Shown here piece by piece: positions 1-7,064 of a DNA stretch of 24,401 bases. Below the pieces are notes generated by a model. That model had not been told where the DNA came from. It saw only the letters and a program-made list of their open reading frames with translations, and did not search any database. The DNA lies in NCBI GenBank assembly GCA_964503615.1, contig CAZDBA010000070.1, forward strand, positions 1-24,401, read 5' to 3'. The stretch comes from CAZDBA01 sp964503615 (GTDB lineage: Bacteria; Planctomycetota; Planctomycetia; Pirellulales; Pirellulaceae). Position numbers and translations under genes: made by a program. Numbering within the stretch: the stretch's first letter is position 1; every line of letters begins with the position of its first letter.

Positions 1-185
1 TTCGTCGCGATGGATTCAGCAAGATTATTCTCCACGATGCTGACCTGAAACCTGCTGAATGCGGTGGGCCTGTTTTTGATCTGAGCGGTAACTTTGTGGG
101 GCTAAATATTGCCAGGAACAGCCGCGTCCGCAGCTACCTGATTCCTCCTGCCATTGTGAAGGAACTGGTCGACACCAGTAAATAA
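1..185 (+). CDS. C-terminal end of trypsin-fold (HtrA-like) protease, partial
   Basis: The gene enters from the left edge, reads in the frame starting at base 3 and stops with TAA at 183-185, giving about 60 residues. The segment HDADLKPAECGGPVFD aligns with the HtrA/trypsin active-site stretch (T-D-A-x-I-N-P-G-N-S-G-G-P in HtrA). It is followed by LSGNFVGLNIAR and SYLIPPAIVKELV, which match the usual end of the protease fold (GxVVGIN, then AIPxxxxxxV). The residue at the nucleophile position is Cys rather than Ser (ECGGP). It could be a Cys-nucleophile chymotrypsin fold or an inactive homologue; the His and Asp that would decide this lie outside the window. No PDZ domain follows. The family fold is fairly sure; activity is unknown. 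Confidence 0.75.
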   Translation, partial: RRDGFSKIILHDADLKPAECGGPVFDLSGNFVGLNIARNSRVRSYLIPPAIVKELVDTSK

Positions 186-250
186 CTACGCTGCCGGACG
201 TGGTTCTTTAGGGCGAAGCAAGTTAAACGGCACAGCATTCTTTGCGTTTC

Positions 251-421
251 TCACGATTTGTCTTGAAGCTTATCTACCAAAAAAGCTCTGGCGAGTCGCC
301 ATTTTTGCTCGACGCTGCCAATGCTGAGGTCGAGGATTTCGGCGATCGCCTCCATAGTTTGTCCCGCAAAGAATCGCAACTCAACAATTTGTCCCAGAGC
401 GGCGCCCTCTTCTTCTAACAC
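251..421 (-). pseudogene. ECF sigma factor remnant (region 4 only)
   Basis: Reading from GTG at 421 to TGA at 251 gives 56 residues: VLEEEGAALGQIVELRFFAGQT, then MEAIAEILDLSIGSVEQKW, then RLARAFLVDKL. This is the sigma region 4 helix-turn-helix of the ECF family common in planctomycetes (VELRFFxGxTxEExAExLxxSxxTVxRxWxxARAWL). Region 2, which binds the -10 element and core polymerase, is missing. An in-frame TAA lies just upstream, and the 5' side runs directly into the terminator of the PEP-CTERM gene. The coding sequence is therefore broken on its 5' side, most simply by insertion or deletion next to that terminator. Identity of the region 4 fold is confident; the mechanism of truncation is inferred. 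Confidence 0.75.
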
Positions 422-449
422 AAAAAAACCTCCGGATTAATACCGGAGG
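422..449 (-). terminator. Rho-independent terminator of the PEP-CTERM gene
   Basis: On the minus strand the 7-bp perfect stem CCTCCGG/CCGGAGG with a 7-nt loop (429-449) is followed directly by seven T residues (422-428). It lies 65 bp beyond the stop of the PEP-CTERM gene. On the plus strand the same hairpin is followed by CTTTTGTATTT, so weak termination in the other direction is possible. Confidence 0.85.
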
Positions 450-514
450 CTTTTGTATTTAAACGTTGCTTGGGTTGTCGTTTATCGACGAACGACTAAC
501 GAACTCAAACGGAT

Positions 515-1180
515 TTACCTGCGACGGCGAAGTAACGCCAATCCAAATCCTGCTAGTACGACCATTGAGGAAGGTTCAGGAACAGTTGGAACACCAAACA
601 CATCAATTTCACGAAACACGGTTCCATTGCCAACTGCATCGCCTGCCCGAACATTGAACTGCACATTTGTAACACCTGTTCCAAGCAGGACTCCACTGGT
701 GTTGCTGATGGTTGATTGAACAAATTCACCGCTGCCCAAATTAACTACGTTGTCGATAACGGAAGTGAAAGTGGTTCCACCATTGGTGCTAAAAAGCAAG
801 TCAAAATCATGACCTGCTCTCGCATCCATCCAAGATGAAAATACGTCAACACTTGTTATGTCATAACCAAGTGTATTTGTGGATACGTCTAGGTCAAATG
901 TGTAAGTTCCAGCCAAAGTGATGTTGCCACTTTGTGGTGAAGTACCGGCGATATCGATGCCATTTTCGTCAAACACAACTGCCCCTACTCCATCATTGAT
1001 CTGGTTGACAGCTCCGACCCAATCGTGGTCAAGCACGGGTAAAAGCCCGTTAATCACGTCAGTACTAGATACTATGGGTGCAATGGGGCCGTTTGAAGAA
1101 GTCGAAACAACTTGTGCATTAGCTTGGGTCGCAAAAATAGCAGCTAGGCTAAAGAAAACTGCTAACGTAAAACTTTTCAT
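515..1180 (-). CDS. PEP-CTERM sorting-domain secreted protein
   Basis: A 221-residue exported protein of unknown ligand. It has a Sec signal peptide (MKSFTLAVFFSLAAIFATQANA, cut after ANA) and a low-charge, Thr/Ser/Gly-rich body of beta-sandwich character. It ends in a PEP-CTERM tail: VPEPSS at about 200-205, a short hydrophobic helix, and RRRR at the C-terminus. In the PEP-CTERM/exosortase system such tails are recognised and cleaved by an exosortase in the inner membrane, and the protein is delivered to the surface or matrix; no exosortase is in this window. The ATG at 1180 is chosen because the signal peptide starts there and AGGA lies upstream; a longer frame to 1270 would place 30 unrelated residues ahead of the signal. 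It is single-gene, with its own terminator. Confidence 0.85.
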   Translation of the reverse strand: MKSFTLAVFFSLAAIFATQANAQVVSTSSNGPIAPIVSSTDVINGLLPVLDHDWVGAVNQINDGVGAVVFDENGIDIAGTSPQSGNITLAGTYTFDLDVSTNTLGYDITSVDVFSSWMDARAGHDFDLLFSTNGGTTFTSVIDNVVNLGSGEFVQSTISNTSGVLLGTGVTNVQFNVRAGDAVGNGTVFREIDVFGVPTVPEPSSMVVLAGFGLALLRRRR

Positions 1181-1307
1181 TATGAATTTCCTGTTGTTGT
1201 CGAAATTGCAAAATCCAAGCGCTTCAGAAGTGAGCAAGAATGATAGAAAATCACAACAAATTCGGTACAATCCTAAAAAAACAGAGAAAGAGTTTCTTCC
1301 CCTTTCC

Positions 1308-1322
1308 TAGTATAAAATACTA
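1308..1322. promoter_or_regulatory. AT-rich palindrome upstream of PEP-CTERM gene
   Basis: TAGTAT-AAA-ATACTA is a perfect 6-bp inverted repeat about 130 bp upstream of the PEP-CTERM start. On the minus strand it contains TATACT, which could be a -10 element, but no convincing -35 stands at the right distance. It may be an operator or promoter core; evidence is positional only. Confidence 0.3.
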
Positions 1323-1382
1323 TTACGAAAACAGGCATGTTTCGGGGTGAGTTAGGCACTAATCACAGCAGACTAGTTCGCT

Positions 1383-1536
1383 CTATTCCGGCAATTCCAA
1401 TTGAATCGATTTACCATCACGAACAACGGTTACAACAACCTTGTCTGACAGTCTCAAAGCGCGATTGATTTGAACCTTCGTATCAACTGGCGTGAGCTTC
1501 TGACAGAATCTCCTTCAAATCCTCAATCGAAAGAGG
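1383..1536 (-). pseudogene. Frameshifted PDZ-like C-terminal remnant
   Basis: The minus strand ends in TAG at 1383-1385, preceded by KVQINRALRLSDKVV and then VTVVRDGKSIQLELPE. This resembles the end of a PDZ domain of DegP-type proteases (xGDxVxLTVLRDGKxxxLxVxL). In the neighbouring frame, upstream at about 1500-1530, SIEDLKEILSEA would fit the preceding PDZ helix, so the two halves are joined by a frameshift. Stops lie immediately upstream (TGA at 1537-1539), and no start or protease domain remains. The piece is short and the match generic, so this is a tentative call. Confidence 0.35.
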
Positions 1537-1590
1537 TCAGCTTGTTTTTAAAGCCTGCCAATGAGTTTTCAAAGTGACTTCACCAAAGGA

Positions 1591-1620
1591 AACGGAGGTG
1601 GTTTTGACACCACCTCCGTT
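1591..1620. repeat. Perfect 12-bp hairpin
   Basis: AACGGAGGTGGT, loop TTTGAC, then the exact reverse complement of the first arm. It is GC-rich and stable. No clear T-run follows on either strand (minus strand continues TTTCCTTTGG, plus strand ATGATCGC), so it is at best an atypical terminator. It may be left from the decayed gene around it, or be a regulatory or mobile-element end. Confidence 0.55.
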
Positions 1621-1972
1621 ATGATCGCTCTTGGCAGCAAGGCCACAATCCCTGTAGCAACGCTCAACCCGTCTGGGCCTCAGGCACGTTCCGCATCCGT
1701 TTGCAGAGCGAAATTCGATTATTACGACATCATGTCACAATCCATCATCGTCCTTGATATTTTGTAGAGAACCACGGCAGTTTGACTCAGAAAAGATCGG
1801 CAAGCAAATAGAATTGTTGTTTACACTCGCAAGTACAGCGCAACCGTACTTTTGATTCGAGGTAGTGCTGAGTTTTGAGAAATGAACGGAAGGCAACGAG
1901 GAAAGAAACTTTAATTATCATCAAGCCGGGTTGGCTATTCAGACCAAGGTGTAAACCGAAAGCGTGTTGAAA
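1621..1972. other. Intergenic stretch, no gene recognised
   Basis: Both strands are broken by frequent stops and no reading frame here matches a family I recognise. A weak inverted repeat AAGTAC/GTACTT (1831-1851) lies 120 bp downstream of the CsrA-receiver gene but lacks a T-run on that gene's strand. No clear terminator for the signalling cluster was found here. Confidence 0.5.
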
Positions 1973-2728
1973 CTATCCGACGCGCGGTACAGTTGTTGAA
2001 AAGGAGCATGTGTCACCCTTCGGAGAGATGCATTTACTGTTTATGGCCTCTACCAAATCGCCAGGGCGAAGCGGTTTTTGGAACCAATGGGTGACCCGGT
2101 TTTTATTTACATCGACTTTGGCGGCTCTGGCAGTTTGCCCACTAATTGCAAAGATTTCCACATTGTCAAAGGCAATGTTCGATCGGATCATCCGAATGGT
2201 TGAAGGGCCATCTAGTCGAGGCATGTTCATGTCGATAAGAATTAAATCCGGTTTTTCGTTAGACTGGAGAAATTCCATCGCTTCGACACCATCGGCCACA
2301 GTTGTTACGTTGTATCCATGAAGACGCAGAAATCCGGCGAGCATTTCTCTTTCGTTTTCGGAATCCTCCACCAAAAGTGCTTTGAGACTGCAATCCACTG
2401 GTGCAGGTTCTCCCATTTCGGAAATCGTTGCCTCCAATTTCTCTGCTGCCAGATTGTACTCGCCTTTTTGTATCAATTTCTTGGCGTAAGCAGCTGCGAT
2501 CGTCAGGTTGTTGAGCTTGTTCCTCGTGTCATGTTCGGTATCTGCGTCAACAAGAATTTTCCGGGCTAAAGTCGGATCTGTTTCAAGCTCGCCGCGAAGA
2601 ACTTGAATTTCAATAGGAGCCTCAACTCCAATTCGAGCGCTTGCCCCTTTTACCTTGAGAATTTCGATTGTGATGTCGAGTTCAGGGAACCGAATCGTGT
2701 CCTTAATTCTTCTTGAAAGAACTAGCAT
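1973..2728 (-). CDS. CsrA-receiver fusion protein (RNA-binding response regulator)
   Basis: A 251-residue protein in three parts. Residues 1-50 are a full CsrA/RsmA domain: MLVLSRR start with Leu4, Arg6 and Arg7, and GVEAPIEIQVLRGEL with Arg45 at the position of E. coli Arg44, the main RNA contact; the neighbouring His is Leu. Residues 62-106 are predicted helical and contain HDTRNKLN (His66), resembling the phospho-acceptor helix of Spo0B/DHp-type domains, without an ATPase domain. Residues 117-232 are a receiver with acidic pair Glu121-Asp122, phospho-acceptor Asp166 (LILIDMNMPRLDG), Ser196 and Lys218. CsrA binds GGA motifs in mRNA leaders as a dimer; phosphorylation of the receiver could alter this (inference). 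The ATG at 2728 is fixed by the invariant CsrA N-terminus and a GGAG 7 nt upstream. It is the last gene of the cluster and has its own promoter. Confidence 0.9.
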   Translation of the reverse strand: MLVLSRRIKDTIRFPELDITIEILKVKGASARIGVEAPIEIQVLRGELETDPTLARKILVDADTEHDTRNKLNNLTIAAAYAKKLIQKGEYNLAAEKLEATISEMGEPAPVDCSLKALLVEDSENEREMLAGFLRLHGYNVTTVADGVEAMEFLQSNEKPDLILIDMNMPRLDGPSTIRMIRSNIAFDNVEIFAISGQTARAAKVDVNKNRVTHWFQKPLRPGDLVEAINSKCISPKGDTCSFSTTVPRVG

Positions 2729-2735
2729 GAAATGT

Positions 2736-2766
2736 CTCCGTACTGTTGAACGGCAATCCAAGCCGT
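2736..2766 (-). promoter_or_regulatory. Candidate CsrA autoregulatory sites in the leader
   Basis: On the minus strand the leader holds a stem-loop at 2750-2766, ACGGC-TTGGATT-GCCGT, with GGA in the loop (2757-2759). A second GGA sits inside the Shine-Dalgarno of the CsrA-receiver gene (AGTACGGAGAC; GGA at 2737-2739). The two are 20 nt apart. CsrA family proteins are known to bind GGA in hairpin loops and at Shine-Dalgarno sites and to bridge two nearby sites. The motifs are visible; binding is inference. Confidence 0.5.
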
Positions 2767-2816
2767 CGAGTGGAAGCATCCATGCTTGAAGATAAAAGAC
2801 ATCTTGTCAATTCTCG

Positions 2817-2844
2817 ATTATTTTGATTGAAAAAAAATTGTCAA
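2817..2844 (-). promoter_or_regulatory. Sigma-70-type promoter for the CsrA-receiver gene
   Basis: On the minus strand a consensus -35 TTGACA (2839-2844) is separated by 16 bp from AATAAT (2817-2822), one mismatch from TATAAT. Transcription would start near 2810, giving a leader of about 80 nt. The octamer ATTGACAA occurs twice, 34 bp apart, once over the -35 and once near the predicted start site, which may be a regulator site or chance. Confidence 0.6.
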
Positions 2845-2852
2845 TCCCACTG

Positions 2853-2878
2853 CTATAAATATAGTCCTCGCTAGCGAG
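2853..2878. promoter_or_regulatory. Tandem palindromes upstream of the -35 box
   Basis: CTATA-AA-TATAG (2853-2864) is followed by the perfect 12-bp palindrome CTCGCTAGCGAG (2867-2878). Both lie between the stop of the upstream gene and the promoter of the CsrA-receiver gene, at a distance suiting an activator site. No T-run follows on the minus strand, so it is not a standard terminator. Confidence 0.35.
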
Positions 2879-2898
2879 TGTTATATTCGGTTTGAAAA

Positions 2899-5800
2899 TC
2901 AGTTTTGGACTATTGTTTTTGACTTGGTTTCCATGTTGCCTAGTTTTATCAGAATTGTGTCAACCAATTTGTTCGGCGCTACGGGTTTAACGATGTGTAG
3001 ATCGAAGCCTGCTTCGAGAATTGCGTGACGGTCGCTTTCTTGGCCGTACCCCGTTAGTGCAATTGATAATTGAGGTTGATGTTCTTGTGCTCGAATCTGC
3101 TTTACTACCTCATATCCATTCAAATCGGGCAAGCCGATATCGACAATACAGATTGACGGACAAAAATCTTTAAAAGCGTCAATCGCATCCCTACCGTTGG
3201 CCGCAGAGTTTACTTCAAATCCTTCGAGAGAAAGATAGTCTGCCAACATCTCTCGGGCTCCGTCGTTGTCTTCGACAAGTAGAAGTTTTTTGCAATGCAA
3301 AGATTCAATGGGCGGCCGGATGGCAGTTGTTCTTAACGGCTGGCACTCCTGGGTCGTTGGAAAAATCAAAGCAAACTTGCTACCCTTACCGACGCCTCTG
3401 CTGAACGCGCGCACGTCACCCGAATGAGCTGTCGCAATCATTTTGACAAGTGGCAAACCCAGTCCCATCCCTCCAACGTTTCGATCGAGCGGTTGATCGG
3501 CTTGGACAAAAACTTCAAAAACCTTTTTCAGCAGTTCCGGGCTCATTCCTTCGCCATCATCTTCAACTTCGATAACGGCTTCTTTGCCAACTACAGAAAT
3601 CGAATACTTGATATTGCCACCTACTGGCGTGTATTTGGTCGCGTTGACCATCAGGTTCACTTGCGCTTGAATGATTCGCGTTGCGTCGGCATGAATAAAT
3701 ACCGGCATGTTTGGCATTTCCAACGTCAGGTTTTGGTTTTTCTCCTGAATTCGACTTTCGATACACTCGGTCACCTGACAGGACAGCTGCACCAAATTGA
3801 CCGGTTTCATATCAAGCTTGATTTTATCGTGTGTAATTCGCGAAACATCAAGCAAATCATCCAGCAGTTTGGCAAGCTGTTTCGATTGCCCAAGGATCAC
3901 CTTTCGGGCGGCAACATCTTTTTCAGCGTTTGCTTTGCGGGCTCCCAAAACGGCTAATGCATTCATAATGGCGGCGATTGGATTGCGCAGTTCATGAGAC
4001 AACATTGCCAAAAACTGATCGCGGCGGCGCACTGCTTCCAGACTTGCCTCTTCGGCTTGTTTCTCTTTTGTAAAATCTCTCAGGACAATCGAAGCGGCAA
4101 CAAGCTCGTTGTTGACGGTACGGATTGGCGAAACGGACATTTGAACGTCGACTTCTTCCCCGTTTCGCCGGACGGCTTTCATTTTGATGTGGTCAATGCG
4201 CTCACCGCGCCCGATTGTTTCCAGCGCAATTGCCAAAGCGTTTTGACCTTCTTCGTAAAGCGTCAAGACATTAACGTTCTTGCCGATCATATAATTGGCG
4301 GTGTGTGAAAAGAGTCGCTCTGACCCGTGATTCCAGGTTCGAATGGTTCCGTCGAGGGTGATTCGGAAAATCGCGTCATCAGAAGACTGAACAATTTCCG
4401 AGAGTTCCGCGAGTTTCTGCTCCGTTTCTTTGATCGTGGTAATGTCGATCAACGTAAGCAACACACCATCGACTTTCCCGCGCGTGCTGTAGGGCAACAG
4501 GCGCATTAAGTACCAGTTTTGATCGCTGTCCTGAACTTCTTCTTCGAGCAACCTCTCGCTTTTGAGGACTTTTTCAACCAGCCCTACAATATTCTCGTGT
4601 TGAAGTTCATGGTTGAACGAATCGAAATGGCGTCCCAGATCCTGTGGAATTAAGCGAAATGTTTTTGCGATTCCAAGCGTAAATTTTCGAACCTTCAGTT
4701 CGCGGTCCAGGAAAATTGTGTCGACCTGGATGCTGTCGAGTAAGTTTTCCATGTCGTCGGTCATTTCGGTCAACTCAGTAATTTTTCGCTGGTGCTCTGA
4801 ATTGACCGTATAAAGTTCTTCATTGACGCTATGTAGTTCTTCATTAGTTGACTGCAACTCTTCATTGGATGCGATCAACTCTTCGTTGGTCGACTGCATC
4901 TCTTCGTTGGCAGACTTGAGATCAAGAATCGAGTCGTGCAAACTTTCTCGTGTACTTTGCAGTTGCTCTTCGAGAAACTGAATCCGCTCAAGGCTCGCTG
5001 AGCTCCCGTCGATAGGAGTAATTCCTGCAAAAGAATGTCCAAGAATAGCGTTTTCGTCCTCAAAAATCACCAAAAACTTCGAGCTCAATGTCGCCTCAGC
5101 CGGCTTGATTGTGATACGAATCGAGGCAATCTCGCCTGCATGTTCGTGATTCAATCCTGGGTAGACAACAGGTTTGGAGTCCAGTCGCACCCGCTTGAGC
5201 CCGTTAGCAACGGCAATGCGAAATGTGGGCGGAAGCAGTTCAAGGAAATCACTCGTTGGGCGACCTGGCTTGAATTCCAGGTACCTCGTCGCAGCACCAA
5301 AAATGTGGACGATCTGATGGTTTTCATCAATCAACAACCCTGGCGGCATAAACTCGCCCAGAAGTGAGTCATAGACGTTCATCAGCTCAGAATGCGGCAT
5401 GCCAATTCGATCTTCCAATAACGGCTTGCGTGAGCGCAGGGGAAGATTGTTCGGTAAGTTGACCGATGAAATCCGAACTTTGGCGACTTTTCGGAAAATT
5501 CTCCAACGGTCATTGATCGTGCGAAATTCGTGAGCCAACTCCGCCAGCGATTCACTGGGGCCGAGAAACAAGACTCCGTCCTTAATCAGGCTGAAATTGA
5601 ATAAGGAAAGAATCTTTCTCTTGGCGTCCGCTTTCATGTAGATCAACAAATTGCGACATGAAACCATGTTCAGTTTCGTAAACGGCGCATCCTGTAAAAC
5701 GTTATGAGGTGCGAAAACAATTTGCTTCCGCAGCTCACGCGATACAAGAAATCCCTCGTCAACATGCTCAAAGTATTTCTCTATCCGTTGTGGGCTGACG

Positions 5801-6975
5801 TTGCCAAGACACTCTTCCGGGTAAACGCCTCGTCCAGCAAACTCAATGCAGTCTGTGTTGACATCCGTTGCGAAAATTTTCACATCGAGGTCGTAATCCC
5901 GTTTTTTCAGCAACTCATCAATGATGATCGCAATTGAATAAGCCTCTTCGCCCGATGCACAAGGCGCAACCCAGACGCGAAACTCACCCGACGGGGCTGC
6001 AGCATCAAGCAAGGCTGGCAGGACTCGCATCCGCAGTTCGTCAAACGCCTCTCTGTCACGAAAAAACTCGGTTACGCCAATCAATAAATCTGAATAGAGC
6101 TGCTTCAGTTCTTGTGGATCGTTCTCCAACCGCTGCAGATAGCTATCTGTTGACGACTCTTTGGTCAGGCATATCCGTCGCTCAACTCTCCTGCCAAACA
6201 TGTCGTTCTTGTATTGGTCAAAGTCAATACCAAAGTGAACGTGCAGTAAATGAAGAATTCGACTTTCTGTTTCCATCGAGTCGGCGAATTGATCCAGTCT
6301 TGATGCCTTCGAACTACTGTTCCCAAGATCGCTAAATCGAATTAATGAGTTTGGGATTTCGTCAATGATGGCAATCGAATCAACAATTCCTGTATTGATC
6401 GCTGAACGTGGCATACCATTGAACTTGGCTGACTTTTCACTTTGAACGATGACTAAGCCGCCCGCATCATGAATCTCTCGAATGCCACGTGAACCATCAT
6501 TGCCTGTTCCCGAAAGTATGACACCAACTGCCGATTGTCCAACATCACTTGCCAGCGAGAAAAAGAACTGGTCGATCGGCTTGTGCAAGGAGCGGTTGTC
6601 ATCTTGATCACGCGTACAAAGAACGCGGTCGGAAATGATCAAATCTTTTCCACTGGGCAGCACATAGACATGGTTCGGTTCCAGCGTCTGCTGATTCTCA
6701 ATCGCACTTACCGGCATGACCGTCTTACGCGCGAGAATTTGAGGCATCAAGCTCTCAAAGTCTGGAGACAAGTGTTGAACGACAATGAACGCCATGCCCA
6801 GTTTGTCCGGCATTACCGAAAACAAGGCTTCCAATGCTTCAACGCCACCGGCCGATGAGCCAATGCCAACAACAATCATATCTGAGTTGTTCTTGGGTGA
6901 TTCAGATTGTCGTTGGTTGTTCGGTCGGCCTATTAGCTTGTCGCTCGGGCCTACGTTTCCATCAGGCAAGTTCAT
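2899..6975 (-). CDS. CheB-CheR-PAS hybrid histidine kinase with receiver
   Basis: A 1358-residue soluble signalling protein. The CheB methylesterase domain (about 33-215) keeps its triad: Ser41 (GSSAGG), His68 (QHLSP), Asp160 (GTGNDG). The CheR methyltransferase domain (about 235-500) has the SAM-binding VAPCASGEEAYS (336-347) and SCRNLLIY. A PAS-like segment (540-640) precedes a coiled coil (about 660-735) of 7-residue NEEL heptads, then two PAS domains (740-845, 855-970). A HisKA follows with His994 (MLSHELRNP), and an HATPase with Asn1111, DDGEG and GGMGLGLPL. The receiver (1228-1345) has Asp1279 and Lys1330. No membrane segment is present. CheB/CheR normally demethylate and methylate chemoreceptor glutamates; no receptor is in the window. 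It is preceded by a CheB-CheR paralogue with an 89-bp gap. Confidence 0.93.
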   Translation of the reverse strand: MNLPDGNVGPSDKLIGRPNNQRQSESPKNNSDMIVVGIGSSAGGVEALEALFSVMPDKLGMAFIVVQHLSPDFESLMPQILARKTVMPVSAIENQQTLEPNHVYVLPSGKDLIISDRVLCTRDQDDNRSLHKPIDQFFFSLASDVGQSAVGVILSGTGNDGSRGIREIHDAGGLVIVQSEKSAKFNGMPRSAINTGIVDSIAIIDEIPNSLIRFSDLGNSSSKASRLDQFADSMETESRILHLLHVHFGIDFDQYKNDMFGRRVERRICLTKESSTDSYLQRLENDPQELKQLYSDLLIGVTEFFRDREAFDELRMRVLPALLDAAAPSGEFRVWVAPCASGEEAYSIAIIIDELLKKRDYDLDVKIFATDVNTDCIEFAGRGVYPEECLGNVSPQRIEKYFEHVDEGFLVSRELRKQIVFAPHNVLQDAPFTKLNMVSCRNLLIYMKADAKRKILSLFNFSLIKDGVLFLGPSESLAELAHEFRTINDRWRIFRKVAKVRISSVNLPNNLPLRSRKPLLEDRIGMPHSELMNVYDSLLGEFMPPGLLIDENHQIVHIFGAATRYLEFKPGRPTSDFLELLPPTFRIAVANGLKRVRLDSKPVVYPGLNHEHAGEIASIRITIKPAEATLSSKFLVIFEDENAILGHSFAGITPIDGSSASLERIQFLEEQLQSTRESLHDSILDLKSANEEMQSTNEELIASNEELQSTNEELHSVNEELYTVNSEHQRKITELTEMTDDMENLLDSIQVDTIFLDRELKVRKFTLGIAKTFRLIPQDLGRHFDSFNHELQHENIVGLVEKVLKSERLLEEEVQDSDQNWYLMRLLPYSTRGKVDGVLLTLIDITTIKETEQKLAELSEIVQSSDDAIFRITLDGTIRTWNHGSERLFSHTANYMIGKNVNVLTLYEEGQNALAIALETIGRGERIDHIKMKAVRRNGEEVDVQMSVSPIRTVNNELVAASIVLRDFTKEKQAEEASLEAVRRRDQFLAMLSHELRNPIAAIMNALAVLGARKANAEKDVAARKVILGQSKQLAKLLDDLLDVSRITHDKIKLDMKPVNLVQLSCQVTECIESRIQEKNQNLTLEMPNMPVFIHADATRIIQAQVNLMVNATKYTPVGGNIKYSISVVGKEAVIEVEDDGEGMSPELLKKVFEVFVQADQPLDRNVGGMGLGLPLVKMIATAHSGDVRAFSRGVGKGSKFALIFPTTQECQPLRTTAIRPPIESLHCKKLLLVEDNDGAREMLADYLSLEGFEVNSAANGRDAIDAFKDFCPSICIVDIGLPDLNGYEVVKQIRAQEHQPQLSIALTGYGQESDRHAILEAGFDLHIVKPVAPNKLVDTILIKLGNMETKSKTIVQN

Positions 6976-7064
6976 GTCATTCCGTTAGTTTTAAAAGGCT
7001 CCAAGCGAATGTTCGAAAGGTCGTGGGGAGCGAAGGTTGAGAATTGAAAAAGGCATTCTCAGTA

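Noticed and set aside
1561..1767. 68-codon plus-strand frame
   Set aside because: Runs through the perfect hairpin at 1591-1620 and has no recognisable domain; likely chance.
1831..1851. AAGTAC/GTACTT inverted repeat as terminator of the signalling cluster
   Set aside because: Short stem, 9-nt loop and no T-run on the minus strand.
2729..2779. Upstream extension of the CsrA-receiver gene by 17 codons
   Set aside because: Would read through the GGA hairpin leader and the Shine-Dalgarno; CsrA proteins begin at the conserved MLVLSRR.
3424..3957. Plus-strand open frame of 177 codons inside the hybrid kinase gene, and similar ones across 3400-12700
   Set aside because: They lie antisense to intact CheB-CheR-kinase genes and show no domain; they arise from codon bias of the true strand.
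4801..4914. Repetitive DNA rich in CTTCTT/GAAGAA, suspected tandem repeat or CRISPR-like array
   Set aside because: It is fully explained by the heptad coiled coil of the encoded protein; the same holds at 7446-7556 and 10806-10916.
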